64,000 bases of DNA from Neocallimastix lanati (nom. inval.) (GCA_016946835.1 JACVTC010000095.1:75001-139000), one strand, 5' to 3'. Counted from the stretch's first letter, positions 1 through 14,344 are shown. Program-made: numbers and translations. The notes: generated by a model not told the origin, from the letters alone.

Positions 1-2396
1 ATTTATATATAGAAAGATAAAATAAATAATAAAGCAATGTATTTAGGGAGAGTTTCATTTGACCAAATTTTATTTTACATTATGGCGTATTACATAAAAC
101 TTACATATCAAAAAAAAAATAAATTTTTTATTCATTTATTTTATATTTTATTTATTCATTTATTTTTTTTATATTTATATTTTTTTCATTTATTTTAATA
201 TTTTTTATTTTTTAATCATGACAGATTTAACTTTAGATAATGCGCCACTTAATAAAATGTATCACATTTTATGTAATTAATAATATTATAATTATTTATT
301 ATTAAATAATAATAAATAAAAATATGATCTATAACTTATTTATTAACCATTAAAAAGTATTTATTTATTTATTTATTAATACATTTTATATATAATAAAA
401 ACATTAAAAAAAAAAATTATTTAGTACTTGCCACGCATTTTTAAAAAATTCATTTTAAAAAATCCATAATGAACAAAATTTTATTTATTTAACTATTTAT
501 TTATTTACTATTTATCTATCTATTTATTTATTTATCCATTTATTTATTCATATTTAATATAAATTAACTTTTTCTAATTTTCATAATTAAAAAATTTTAT
601 TTATCCATTTGGTTTTAATAGAATACATTCATGCATAGAAATAATAAATATATATAATTAAATATATAAATAAATACATATAAATATATATAAATATATT
701 AATATATAAATATATAAATAAATATAAATATAAATATTAATATTAATATATTAATATTTAAATATAAACATACATGAAAATCATATGAAATTAATACTAA
801 TTATTTTCTATTTTCTATTTTGTATTTTTATATTTTCTATTCTATATTTTGTATTTTTTAATTATATGTATTTTTTGGTAGTTGTTGGTATTTTTTGGTA
901 TTTTTTTGGTATTTTTTTATGATAGTTGTTGGTAGTTTTTGGTTGTTGGTATTTTTTTGATATAGAGATTATTTAAATAAAATAATTAGAATATAAATTA
1001 ATATGTATTCCATTTATTTTAAGTGAAATTCAGATGATTTAAATATTTTTAAATTAATTCTTAAAAAAAAAAAAAAAAAAAAAAGTTTTTATATTAATAA
1101 TTATTATGGAATTTAAATATTTTTTAATTTTTTTCTTTCTTTCTTTTTTTTTTTTTATTTATTTTTATTTTTATTTTTTTATTTTTTCTTTCTTATCCTA
1201 TCTAAAATTATTGTATGAAAAGTATCAAATAATAAATTATAATACTAATAATAATTATAATAATATTAATAATTCTTATTGTAAAGCCTTCATAGATATT
1301 AAGTAATTCAATCGTTATTTTTGAAATGATAAAATTAATATTAATAATAAGAATAATAAGAATAAAAATAAAAAAAAATAAAAAAAAATTAAAAATTAAA
1401 AATTAAAAATAAATTTAAAGTCTCATTTATTATTTTAAAACAAAAACAATGGACGGAAGTTTAAAAAAAAATTTTTTTTCTTCTTTTTACTTTTCTTCTC
1501 CTTTTTTTTTTAAATAATAAGAATAAAAATAAAATAAAACAAAATATATTTAAAATATTTAAAATAATAATAATAATAAAATCTAATAATTTAATAATTT
1601 AATAATAAATAATTATTTAATTAATAAATAAATAACTAGTCTTCCAAGTTTAGTTCTTCCCCTTAACTACCATTAAATATTAAGATGACAATAGCTAAAA
1701 CATAAAAACTTATTTCATGGTTAAAATGGTCAATTATATATATATTTTCATATTAAAAATTTTAAAATTATTAATATATTTTCTTAATAATAATAGTAGT
1801 AGTAGATAATAATAGCAACAGTATTATTATTGTTTTCTTTTTAATATTATTAAAATATTAAAATATTAAAATTATGATTATTATTATTATATATTATTAT
1901 TGTTGCTGTTGTTGCTATTTGTATTGTTTGATTATTATTATTATTATTCATTATTCATTATTTACTATTGCTAAATATTATTATATATCATTATTCTAAT
2001 CCCTTCAAACTAAGAGGTTTACTTTTATATTTATATTAATTTTTAATGACAAAGAAAATTTCATATCAAAAATAAAAAAAATTTCATATCAAAAATAAAA
2101 AAGTAATAATAAATAAATAATAAATAATGCTGAAAGTTTTTTTTTTCAACCAAAATTTAAAAATTAATTAAAATTTTAAAATAAAAAATAAAAAAATAAA
2201 AAAATAAAAAAAAACTACAAGTTGAATACTTTCTTCTGTTTATTGAAATTTATTTTATTATTATTTAAAAAAAAAAAACAAAATATTTTTTAAATATAAA
2301 AAAAAAATAAAATATTAAAAATAAAATTTAAAAAAAAAAAAAAATGAAAATAAAAATAAAAATAAAAATAAAAAAAAATTTAAAATAAAAATTAAA

Positions 2397-2432
<36 letters not shown>

Positions 2433-3569
2433 ATTTTTCTTTATTTTTTTAAATTTTATTTTTAATATTTTTAATTTTTTAATTTTTTCAATAATAATTA
2501 AACTTATAACCATATTTGGAAATACTAAATTGTTATATGCATATATATAATGTGTAAATATTTATTTATAGTATTTATATATATTATATAATATATATTG
2601 ATTCATTTTTTAATCTTTATCTTCATATTTGAAAAAGTTTTTTATTTTCTTTTCTTCCTTTAATGGAAAGTATTAATATTATTAACTTTATTTTTATTTA
2701 TTGATGTTACACAAATCAAACAACCTTAATTTAGAATTTTTAATTTTTTTATATATAATTAAACTTTTTTTAATAAAAATGTTTACTTTTTTCATTACAA
2801 AAAAAATTAATAAATATTTTTCAATATAAAAAAAATTAATAAATAGATATTTTTAACTTTTTTTAATTTTTATATATATATCTAATTCATATGTATAAAA
2901 TATATTATATATTTATTTCATATATTTATTTCATATATCTATTTTATAATATATATAAATATTTGATATATTTATTATACATATCCATTTCAATTTTTTA
3001 TATATCAGTTTTTTATTTATTCTATATATCAATTATATCTATTTTATATTTTATAGAACAGTTTTTATATATTTCAAATAATATTTAATATTTCAAATAA
3101 TAATTATGTTTGCCTAATTAATTCTGGTAATCTAAAAATCATCCATACCACATATATTAACCTATTTCAATAAAATAATCTTTACATACCATTAAAATAT
3201 AAAATTAAAATATAAAATAAGATAAATAATAAAGAAATAGATATAATACGAAAAGTGATTTTTTATTATCTTTAATTATAACTATATATATTTATATATA
3301 ATAAATTAAACTATTACATTGACTACTTATTTGATGAGAGTAAAAGTAATTTATATATCTACAATAAATATATATAATTTATTATATAATATATGTAATA
3401 TGTAATAAATTTGTTAATAACAATAATAAAACTAATATAAGTATAATATAGTGCATTTATAGTGCATTTATACTATATATATTGTGCATTTATAGTATAA
3501 TTTATATAATTTCATATAGAGCCAACCTTGTACTGATCGAATCAATAAATATATATATAGTATTAAAAA

Positions 3570-3755
3570 TATTTATTTATTATTTATTATTTATTAATTA
3601 TTACTTATTATTTATTAATTATTATTTATTATTTATTATTTATTATTTATTATTTATTATTTATTATTTATTATTTATTATTTATTATTTATTATTTATT
3701 ATTTATTATTTATAATTTATTATTTATTATTTATTATTTATTATTATTTATTATT
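3570..3755 (+). repeat. TATTTAT heptanucleotide array
   Basis: A tandem array with period 7 (TATTTAT), slightly broken by TTAATTATTACTTA variants at its left end. Translated, it gives a repeating Tyr-Tyr-Leu-Leu-Phe-Ile pattern, which explains a short open frame across it. The same unit recurs at 4148-4252 and, on the other strand, at 5640-5932 and 7120-7263. Confidence 0.9.
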
Positions 3756-4147
3756 TATTTATTTATATTAAATTATATAAATTATTTTAAAAAAAAATTT
3801 TTTCATAATTAATAAATTTTAAATTTATATATATTTAAATTTATATATATTTTTATTATTTATATATAATTATTTGTAATTTACTATAAAATTTTTCCTT
3901 TTTTTTATTTAAATTTTTATTTTATTTTTATTTGCATTATAGTAAATTTTATTTATTATTTTTAATTTATATCTTTTAAAAAATCATTACATTCTATTAT
4001 TATTTTACCTTTAATGAAAGAATGAAAAAGAGAAAAAAAAATATGAAAATTTATATATTGATATAATAAATTTAATATTAATAATTAATAAGGAATTTAA
4101 TGATTTTTATATATTATATATATTTTTTTAACTTTAAAAAGTTCTTT

Positions 4148-4252
4148 ATATATTTATTTATTATTTATTTTATTATTTATTATTTATTATTTATTATTTA
4201 TTATTTATTATTTATTATTCATTATTTATTATTTATTATTTATTATTTATTA
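4148..4252 (+). repeat. TATTTAT heptanucleotide array
   Basis: A second period-7 TATTTAT array in the same orientation as the one at 3570, about 100 bp long, followed directly by a poly-T run. Confidence 0.88.
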
Positions 4253-4477
4253 TTTTTTTTTTTTTTTTGATTTATTTTTAATTATTCATTGTACTTGAAC
4301 TTCTATAATAAAAAAAGATTTATTTATTTATTTATTTATATAATATCAATTTTTGTATATATTAGAAATAATTAAAATAAAAATAAAAAAAAAAAAAAGG
4401 TATTCCCGACCTTATTTTAGAAATGTTCTTTTTTATTTATTTTGTTGTTTTATAAAGGCAGTAAAAATTATATATTT

Positions 4478-4715
4478 AGATATATAAGTAGGTAGTAGAT
4501 ATTTATATTAATGTAGTATATATAAGAAGTAGGTAGTAGATATTAGATATTAGATATTTATATTTATGTAGTATATAAGTAGATATTAGATATTTATATT
4601 AATGTAGTATATAAGTAGATATTAGATATTTATATTAATGTAGTATATAAGTAGATAGTAGATATTTATATTTATGTAGTATATATAAGAAGTAGATAGT
4701 AGATATTTTAGTATC
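4478..4715. repeat. 36-bp tandem repeat
   Basis: About six imperfect copies of a unit containing AGTAGATATTAGATATTTAT and TTAATGTAGTATATA. The motif AGTAGAT recurs at 4578, 4614 and 4650, a period of 36 bp; outer copies vary by small insertions. Confidence 0.8.
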
Positions 4716-5639
4716 TAAACATTCATTTTTATATTTAGATGTTTCTATATTTATTTTTATATTTATTAAGTACATATTTTTAATATAAATAAACTGATTC
4801 AAAAAGTAAATTTAATATTAAATAAAAAAATATTAATATAAATAATTTAAAATTATTTAAATTATATATATAAAATATATATAAAATATATATAAAATAT
4901 ATATAAAACTATATATATTTATAAAAAAAAGAATTTTTTTTATATAGAAAGAAATGAAAAAAAAAAGTTATAAATTTTGATAAAAATAAAAAATAAAATA
5001 TAAGAAATAAAATTAATAATTAAAATAATATTATATTTAATATATTTAAATAAATAAATAGAAAGAAAAGAAAGACAAATAGTAATAATGATTAGGAGAG
5101 AGTCTTTTCTTTACAACGAAGAAAAAAAAAGTCTTTTAAGTAATTCCTATATTTTTTATAAAGGATATACTTTAATAAAATACAATATTGACTAAAATAT
5201 AAATAACTATTTAATATATTTAAAATATGAATAATAGTTTTAAATAGTAAATAATAGCTATAATAAAAAATACCAAAAGTAATACTAAAAAAATAGTTAT
5301 TATCAGTAATATTGGTAAAAATAATAATAACAATAGTTATAGTTGTGGTCATACTTTAACCATAACATTGAATTAATAATAATAAATAATATGAATCCAA
5401 ATAATTAAATTAAAAAAATATATATATATATATAAATATAAAAAAATATAAAAAAAAAATAAAAAATTGACAATATAAATAAAAAAAAATTTTTTTTTTG
5501 TTTTTTGTTTTTAAAAAAAAATTAAAAAATTTTTATGGTTTAATTTTTATCCCTTTGTTACACAAAAACTGTACTTCTATTTATATATTTAATCTATTTC
5601 AATAAATTATTATATATTAAACTTCAAAAATGGAATTTA

Positions 5640-5932
5640 AATCAATAATGGAATAATAAATAATTGAATAATAAATAATTGAATAATAAATAATAAATAA
5701 TAAATAATAAATAATAAATAATAAATAATAAATAATAAATAATAAATAATTAAATAATTGAATAATAAATAATAAATAATAAATAATTAAATAATTGAAT
5801 AATAAATAATAAATAATAAATAATAAATAATAAATAATAAATAATAAATAATAAATAATTAATAATAAATAATAAATAATAAATAATAAATAATAAATAA
5901 TAAATAATAAATAATAAATAACGAAATAATTG
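5640..5932 (-). repeat. ATAAATA heptanucleotide array
   Basis: The same 7-bp unit as at 3570 but on the opposite strand, with occasional ATAATTGAATAAT variants. The longest of the four arrays at nearly 300 bp. Confidence 0.9.
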
Positions 5933-7119
5933 AAAAATATTACAACAAACATGAAAACCTATAAATACCAAAAAAAAAAAAAAAAAAAAAAAAAAACAGA
6001 AACAAAACAAAACAAAATACTATTGAACAATTAAAATAAAATAAAAAAAGTAACTGTGTCTCTGCCACGATGGCTCCTATACTGGAAATTTTTAAATAAA
6101 AAAAAAAAAAGGGGGGAGGAAAGGAAGGAAGAAGGGAAGAATTTTAATTAAATATTAATTTTCATAAATATATTTTATAGATAGACATAACCATTAATAT
6201 AAACATTGATATAAACATAGATATACTTTATAGTATTAATTATATAATAATATAACATATTTCTTATTTATTAATTCTTATTTCTTATTTTTATTATATG
6301 ATATTATTAATTGAAATGACTTGTTTCAATTATTACATAAAATTTTGGGGAATATTTATATAATAAAAATTGAAATATATAGATATATATAAAAGTTCAT
6401 TCCTATTTTTTTTATATAAATATATATATATAATTTCTTTTTACTAATATCAAAAATGGGATTTTATAAAAAATGACTTATATTGTAGTAATCAAATAAA
6501 ATTCATTTCTTTCTTTCACTTCTTCACTCTTATATATAATCATCAAATATTAATCATCACATAAATAATAATTAAAAATTAGAAATAATCAATGATTCCA
6601 TTTAAAGGTTAATTAAAGATAAATAATATTAAATTCATTTAATCATTTCATAATATTATATATCAAATTAAAATTATATAATTATATAATTATATATATA
6701 CTATAGTTTGATAATTTGATATTCAGTTTTAAAAAAAAAAAAAAGTTTGGAAGTTGGGTAAATTTCTTAATATATATTCAAATATGTATCTATAATTATA
6801 TATAATTATTATATATTCAGATTTATACATAATTTATTATATATAATTACTATATACATGCAATGCATATTTATAATTATATATATTCATTTATATAGTT
6901 GTATATTTTCATATATATTTATATAGTTTTATATTTTTATGTATATTTATTTTATAATATATTTATTATATATATTCATATCATTATTTTATAAATAACT
7001 ATTATAGTATTATATATTCATATGTACTCATAAATTATTATATATAAAGTATCCAATAAAACTTTGCATCAAAAATATGCAAATTGATTGATTGAAATAA
7101 CCAAATACTAATAATAATA

Positions 7120-7263
7120 AATAATTATTTGATAATTATAAATAATAAATAATTGAATAATAAATAATTGAATAATTAATAATAAATTATAAATAATAAA
7201 TAATAAATAATTATTTGATAATTATAAATAATAAATAATAAATAATAAATAATAAATAATAAA
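7120..7263 (-). repeat. ATAAATA heptanucleotide array
   Basis: A further period-7 array, partly degenerate, in the orientation of the 5640 array. Confidence 0.85.
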
Positions 7264-9373
7264 TTTAATTACAATTAATAATAAAAATAATTAATATTAA
7301 AATTATAATTTTTAATTATTTCAAACTAAATAAAAACAAAACAAAAAAAAAAAAAAATCATTAATTGATATATAAAATTAACTTCTAGTTTATTTTATTT
7401 TTATTTTTATTTTAATAAAAATGAAAATATAAAATTTAATAAAAATTTTCTTCTATTAAAATATAAAATATGAATATTTTATATCTTAAAATATTCTAAA
7501 TATACTTTAAAAATTTAATTGTAGGAATGATAAAAAATGAAAAAAAAAAAGAAAAGAAAAAAAAAAAAAGGAATAATTAAATAATAATAAATGTAGAATG
7601 TAGAATACTTGTATAGATTAGAAATAAAATAAATTAAAAAAAAATAAAAATTATTCAAACTCATTAAAAACATTACAATAAAAGGCAAAATGAGACTTGA
7701 TTTTTTTTTTTTTACCTATTTAATTCCTTCATCTAACTTTAACTGCTCTTAAATAAAAAAAAAAAAAAGTAAAAGAAAAATACAATTAAAAGAAAAATAA
7801 AATGTAATTATAATTTAAACATAATTTAAAAGTATAATAGTAGCCATTATTCTTATAATTATTTCATTTCATTTTACCATTTTTCTTCTTCTTTTTTTCT
7901 TCTTTTTTTCTTTTTTTCTTTCATTTCTATGCAGCCAAATGAAATGCTCTAAATAAAATATAAAAATATATATATATAAACTTTTGAATAGAAGGCAAAA
8001 ATAAAAATTAATATGAAAAAATACAAAATATTTTATATAATATATTTCTATTATAAATTCTTTTTTTTCTATTTATTATTATATAATTATTATTATATAT
8101 TCCTTTTATTTTTATTTATATTTATATATTATCTTAATTATATATTTACATATGCTTTAATATATTTTATAACATATTATAATATAGTAATATATATTGA
8201 AATATATATAATATTTAATTGATTTATAATATATATGTAATTATATTTCAATTTTTTATAATATCCAAAGAGTTGTGTTCATCTGTTTGTCATATTCTAT
8301 TAGATATTTATTTAAATCAATTTTTATATATAAATATATATATTATTAAATATAATTATTTGTATTGTTTATATATGTAATATATAGAATGAATTGATGT
8401 TTTTAAAAAATATTAAATAATAAAGTTCATTTTTAAAAAAAATAGAAAATGATAGATTTTAACTTTTTTTTTCTTATTTTAAACAAATAACTATCTTTAG
8501 AATTCAATAAATAAATATATTAATAATTAAATAAATTATTACTAAAAGTAAATAAATGTATAAATTTAAATTAAATAAATTTATTGGGAATAATAAACTA
8601 CAAAAAAAATAATTTTTTTTCATTAGTTAAATTTATTTAAATTTAATTTATAAATAAGAACTTAAATAAATATAATAAAATATATCAAAACTATTTTAAT
8701 TATTTATATATATTAATAAAGGAATTTAAGAATTTTTTTTTTTTTTTTTTTGATTATAAATATTTTTAATTATCTATTAATTATATTTATTATTGAACTT
8801 TTTAATTTTTATATATATATATATTAATATATCTTCTAAAAAAATTTTTTTTTTTTATTAAAAATTACTTTAAAACTTTAAAAAGTAGTGATGGAATGTT
8901 AATTATAGTATATAGGCTGATAATATGAAAAATTGTTAAACTATAGCATGTTCTAAGGAAAGAAACATCATGAAATAAATAATATTAAATCAATTCAATA
9001 AAAGTTCAAAAAAAGAAAAAGTTCAATCATAATTTTAATCAAAAAAACATAATCATTTTAATAAAAATTTTATAATACAAAAGACTAAATATTCTAAATC
9101 ATAATAATATTAATAAAAGAAAAATTAAAATACTTCACTGAATTAATTAAAGAAAAAGTGTTCCTTTTATAATAAATATTTATTACCTATTAAAAAGTTT
9201 TAAAAAAAAAAAACATTTATTATATATTTAATAATCATCATAATTATTAATATAAAAATTAAAAATTTGACAATAAAATCTTTCCTATAATTATAAAATA
9301 TATAAAATTTAAAATAATATATTTACTTTTTTTTTTTTTTTATAAAAAAAAAAATAAAATAATAATTATAAAT

Positions 9374-9404
<31 letters not shown>

Positions 9405-9409
9405 GAAAA

Positions 9410-12400
9410 ATGAGTTATTTAATACAAAGTCCTTTAGAAAAACCAAATCCAAAATCACCTTCTAATCTTTCTTCCTACATCAATACTTATATTTCATCTT
9501 ATATTGATAACTATTTGAAAAATGATGATAATTGTGAAGAAAAAAATAGCCATGAAAAAAGTCGATTCAACTATTTTGATTCTGTGGAAGACTATTCCCC
9601 ACCAACATCACCTCAAAATACTGAAATAAAAGATATTTCAAGTAACATTGTAAAAAGTAAAAAAAAAGACATATTGAATATATATTCAAATATATAATAT
9701 TAAAATGAAAAAAGAAGAAAAAAAATTTTTTTTCTTTTGTTTTTATATTTTGTATTTATTAACTAATAAATAATATATACAAAATTTCTAAATATTAAAA
9801 TAATAATAATAATAAATTAATTTTTTTTTTATTTCTTTTATTTAATTCATATTAATTTTTCTTTTCTTTCATTTATTATTATTATTATTATATATTTTTA
9901 AATAGATAATAAACCATATTCTCCAATTGAAAAAGAAGAAAAATATCGTTATAGAAGTAGTTATAATATTAAAAATAATAATACTTACACTAGAAAAGTT
10001 TCTGATGAAAGTAGGACTTCTACTCCAACATTAGCTGAAGAAGATACATATTCTGTTGCAAATACCTATAAAACAGAAGAAAAAACTTTATATTCTACTC
10101 CAAAATTACCAGAAAGTGAAAGAAATTCTATTAGCTTTGAAGATAATGTGAATGAAGAATATTATAAGGATACTCATCATGAAAAAATAAAATATAATAA
10201 TGAGGATGAGGATGATCTAAGATACCAAAATCAACAACATGAATATAATTATAATTATCATAATAAGTACTCTGATCTTTATTCCGATTCAAGTAATGTA
10301 GACGATGAAGAAGATGAAGATTATGAATATACCAAGGAATATAATGATAATTATTATAAAAAAGGCAATAATGAATATCATGAGGACTACAAGGAAGATT
10401 TTAGAGGAAGAAAACCTTACAGAGATAATTACAATGAGAATGGGAAAGAGAGTTTCTCTCTTACTGAAAGTCTAAATACATTAGATCGCATGTCCGGTAG
10501 GGGAGAAAATTATAATAGAAATAGTCAACAATCTTTTGATAGTGTCAATACTATTTCTCGTATTCCAAGAACAGCTTCTTTAAATAATCGTCTTAGAGCG
10601 AATTCTCCCGCCGGATCGATGATAAGTAGAAAATCAAATTCTAACTACTCTTCTTCTTTGTCTAGAACAAATAGTTTAAGATCTAGACCTCTTATTATTT
10701 CTAATGAAAATCCAGAAGTTCAAAAAATTACTAAGAAAAAAAGTTTTTTCAAATTCCTTAAAAAATTAACTGGTTCTTCCGCCGACAAAACTACTAAACC
10801 AGCAGAGATAAATAATAATAAAGCTTACGTCACTCATTCACATCAATCATCTTCTTCAAATGTATTAGCAAGTCCTACATTAAGTCATTCCTCCTCTATA
10901 CACTCATCAAGTATAAGACTTTCTACCCCACTTCAATCCTCCTTCTTCTCCTCTTCCTCTTATCAAGCTCTTATTAATAATCAAAATAATTTTAATTCAA
11001 CTCAATCAATTCAACCATCTCAAAGTTCTATAAGGTTTTCTCAAGATCCAATAACATCGACTCCTGTAATATCACCACCAGTAACCTCACCAAGGTTATC
11101 ACTAAAGTCATCACCAGTTCAATCTCCAATAGCATCTCCCCAATTATTAGGAGATAATCGTATTAGTATTACCAATGATTCTTTCAGTGATTCTTTTGAA
11201 AAAATTAATAATCATATCAAAGATAATAATGATACATCTGATAATAAATTATTAGAAAAAGTAATCAATACCGATAAAATTGTGGCTACTACTACTAGTA
11301 CTACTGCCACTACCACTAATAATAATAATAAGAATAATGGTTCATCTTCTAATGATGTCAATCAGGAAATCGAAGCTGTTCATAAAAATAATTTCAAAAT
11401 AAATAAAATTAGTCAATCCAATAAGAAATCTTCTAATAATGACATCACCTCAACTAAATCAACTTCTACAACTAAACAATCAACCCCAATGTATCCTGAT
11501 TCTTCTTATTCTTCTTCATCTTCTTCATCCACAGTTAAAGCCTCACCAATACCTATTTCCATTGATTCAAATAATATCAATATCATAAATACTTTTTCAT
11601 CTATTAGAAATGTTAATAATCCAATAACTTCTTCTTCTTCTTCACCAACTATTCATTTAAATTCAGTAATTGCTACTACTACTCCTATTACTACTCCTAC
11701 CATTACTGCTTCCACTACAATCGATTCAACAAATGAAAAAGTTACTTCTCATTACTCACCTAATCCTGTAGCTATTTCAATTCAAACAACTACTACAACA
11801 CCAACTACAATTAATGAAGAAATTTCTAATACTCCAATTAATACGAAATCCGGTGATTTAGTTAATTTTAGTAATACAATTAAAGTAAGTCAAAATCAAA
11901 GTCAAAGTCAAAATCATAATCAACTACCAAAGTTGTTTTATACTTCTCCTTCTCTTCGTCATAAGTGTTTAAACTTTTCTATTCATAGATGTACTTATAA
12001 TAAGAAAAAATATTACAATGGAACTCATTCTATAACTGGTAAAAGAAGTAGTATGAATCCAAATATCAGTCTTCCTAGTGCTAATCTTAATGTAAGTAAT
12101 GCAAGTATTTCTTATCTTAGATCTGCTAGACGAAAGTCACATCGAATGGATAGTAATAATATATTACCAAGAACTCCAAGTATTATTTTAGACCAGTTTA
12201 GTGAATATTCTGATAGTACTATGAGTGAAGATCATACTGATTATAAAATATTTAATTGGAATTATGATAATTATGATGATGAGAAGGCCATCATTAGCTC
12301 TGATGAAAATTCTTCTTTAAATATTAATTTAATTGATAATAAATTAAGAGATCTTTCAATTTCATTCTCAGATCATAGTCAAAGTCGTAGTATTCATGAT

Positions 12401-13063
12401 CGTGATTATGATTATGATCATGAATATGAATATGAATATGAATATGATCCCTATTACGGAAATCAAAATCACAACTACAATAATAATAATAGTAATAGTA
12501 GTTCTATTCTTGATAAAAGTAGAAGTAGTTGCTATAGTAGCAATAGTGATAGTAGAACACCAAGTCCAAATCGTCCAAATCATCAAAATCAAAGAAATTA
12601 TGATAATGAAAATGTAGGTGAGAATCGTAATCATAATCGTAATAGTAGTAGTAGAAATCAGAATAATAATGATAATAATAAGGAATATTCAAATCAATAT
12701 CATCAATATAATGATACTAGCTATCATCAACAGCAAACAGAAAGTGCTTACATAGAGGAAGCCACTCCAAGTAAATTTTATGATGCCACCACCATGACAA
12801 ATTCCTTTTCAAATCCTTATGCCAATTGTAAAAGTCTCTATAGTGATTTAAATGAGAATAGTAGTGAATATTATGATTCTCAAATGAATACTATTACCAC
12901 CATAGAAGCTAGTAAAAGGTATCAAAGTTATATCGCTACTGATTTATCTGATTCATCTAATTCATCTGATTCATCTGATTCTTCTAATTCATCCGATTCT
13001 TATAATTCATCCAATTCATCTAAATCATCTAAATCATCTAAATCATCATCAGAAGAAGAATAA
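9410..13063 (+). CDS. Ser/Asn/Asp-rich disordered protein of unknown function (two exons)
   Basis: The only host gene supported in the window. Exon 1 starts at the ATG at 9410, just after a 25-base poly-A run, and ends at 9656 (or 9641); exon 2 runs from 9906 to the TAA at 13061-13063. Both possible donors keep the frame, giving 1134 or 1129 residues. Exon 2 is open upstream of 10148 back to the acceptor, so the GTG at 10148 is not a start. The protein has an acidic Asn/Asp/Tyr-rich N-terminal part, a short basic patch near residue 357-375 (KKKSFFKFLKKL), Ser-Pro-rich stretches, Thr and Asn homopolymers, and a C-terminal tail of Ser-Asp and Ser-Lys repeats ending in SEEE. No globular domain, signal peptide or membrane segment is visible. 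The basic patch could bind membranes or nucleic acid and the Ser-Pro sites could be phosphorylated, but both are guesses. The gene is sure; the function is unknown. Confidence 0.85.
9657..9905 (+). other. Intron of the disordered-protein gene
   Basis: A 249-bp AT-rich intron inferred from frame logic. Exon 1 runs into stops after 9697, and the downstream frame opens only after an acceptor TTTTTAAATAG ending at 9905. Donors GTAAAA at 9657 and GTAACA at 9642 are both in the correct phase (exon 1 ends after the first codon base), so the choice between them is open. The in-frame TAA just upstream of the acceptor shows that splicing is needed. Confidence 0.75.
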
Positions 13064-13100
13064 AAACATTCTCAAGAATCAATGCATTCATTCTTTTTAG

Positions 13101-13181
13101 TTACAGCGCGCAAACGCAGAAAATTATTCCTCCTCGCATAGTGAAGTTATTAATTCTGTTATTGACAATTATAATAAATAA
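13101..13181 (+). other. Possible alternative 3' exon or former coding tail
   Basis: Directly after the stop at 13063 lies an 80-bp island richer in G and C than its surroundings. It begins after a strong acceptor-like TTCTTTTTAG ending at 13100 and has a frame reading Gln-Arg-Ala-Asn-Ala-Glu-Asn-Tyr-Ser-Ser-Ser-His and on to a stop at 13181, in the compositional style of the upstream protein. I find no convincing donor of matching phase near the end of exon 2, so this could be a minor splice variant, a decayed C-terminal tail, or chance. Confidence 0.3.
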
Positions 13182-13184
13182 ATT

Positions 13185-13211
13185 GTAATAAAATAAAATA
13201 AAATAAAATCA

Positions 13212-13243
<32 letters not shown>

Positions 13244-14344
13244 TTTAAATATAGATAGAAAATACATTCATAATATCTATAATGCATATATAAATTTATA
13301 TATCCTATAAAACATATATATATAAATATAAAGATATATATAATACTTTAAAAGAAAAAGATATATATATATCTAATATCTAATATTACTCGCAGTAGCA
13401 TAGCTTTATATAAGTTAAAAAAAAATAAAATATATTTTTATTTGCAATGAACTAACTTATAAAGTTACTATAAAAAAAAAAAAAAAAAAAAAAAATCATA
13501 TATTACATATATAATCTTTAAAAAAAAAAAATTAAGACTATTTTATAATTTCGATTTATCATAATCAGTCTTTTTAAATAATATCTTTATTTTACTCTGT
13601 TATAAGCAATACTTATATTATTTTTATATTCATCATTATTCCAAGTTAACATTATTCTTTCTTTATATATATATTTATATATATATATATATATTTACCA
13701 CTTTAGTAAATTGATATAGAATTTTAGACTTTTTTTTATTATATTATTTTATATATATATTATATTTGAATCAACTATTTTATTATTAAATGTTAAAAAA
13801 AAAAATATTTTCATTCATAAAGATTTTTAAAATAAAATAAAATAATAAAATATCTATTCTATTCTATATTTTATATATTAATAAATTTTTATAAATTTTA
13901 AAAAAAAAATATAAAATAAAAAAAAAAAAAAATATAAATAAAATATTAAAGAATAATCCAATTGCTATTTATTTATATATATATATTTTATAAGCCTATA
14001 TATCTACATATATATATATATATTATAAGCCTATATAATTTTGAAAAGCCAATATATATATATATATATATAATTTATAAGCCTATATAATTTTTGAAAA
14101 ACCTATTTATATATTTTATATACCTATGTAATTTTTGAAAAATCCTTATATATATTTTATAAACCTTTGAAAAACCTATTTATATATTTTATATACCTAA
14201 GTAATTTTTGAAAAATCCTTATATATATTTTATAAACCTTTGAAAAACCTATAAATACATTTTTATAAGCCTTTTTAATTTTTGAAAAGCCTATTTATAT
14301 ATTTTATAAATCTATATAGTTTTTGAAAAGCCTCTTTTTATCTT
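13185..14344. other. AT-rich spacer
   Basis: No gene seen. It contains poly-A runs (for example near 13210 and 13473), TATATA blocks and, at its right end, the degenerate GAAAAGCC repeat listed separately. Confidence 0.6.
13985..14340. repeat. Degenerate GAAAAGCC/TATA minisatellite
   Basis: Repeated units of TTTTTGAAAAGCCT followed by TATTTATATATTTTATAAACC, about 38-40 bp each, with strong variation. A roughly 70-bp block is nearly duplicated at 14098-14168 and 14168-14240. It abuts the old LTR that starts at 14345. Confidence 0.7.

Larger units (their letters stand above)
1..9409. other. AT-rich gene-free region
   Basis: No coding sequence can be supported here. Open frames are short and made of Tyr, Leu, Ile, Phe, Lys and Asn, as expected when simple A/T repeats are translated. 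The stretch contains long poly-A and poly-T runs, a GGT-rich patch near 875-955, heptanucleotide arrays and a 36-bp tandem repeat (listed separately). I see no tRNA, rRNA or LTR ends. The only less AT-rich islands are a few tens of bases long, for example near 4399-4420 and 6055-6085, and match nothing I recognise. Confidence 0.7.

Noticed and set aside
6040-6090. GC-richer patch (GTGTCTCTGCCACGATGG) as an RNA gene
   Set aside because: Too short, no fold or family recognised.
1106-8222. Short open frames rich in Tyr, Leu, Ile, Phe and Lys (for example near 1106, 2891, 3482, 5092, 5617 and 8013)
   Set aside because: They are translations of AT repeats and homopolymers, have no domain or coding-type composition, and several lie on heptanucleotide arrays.
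12368-12692. Overlapping Ile/Met- or Tyr/His-rich frames within the host gene
   Set aside because: Shadow frames of the Asn/Asp/Glu repeats in exon 2.
10148-13063. Host gene starting at 10148
   Set aside because: That codon is GTG and the frame is open upstream to a splice acceptor; the ATG at 9410 with an in-phase intron explains the gene better.
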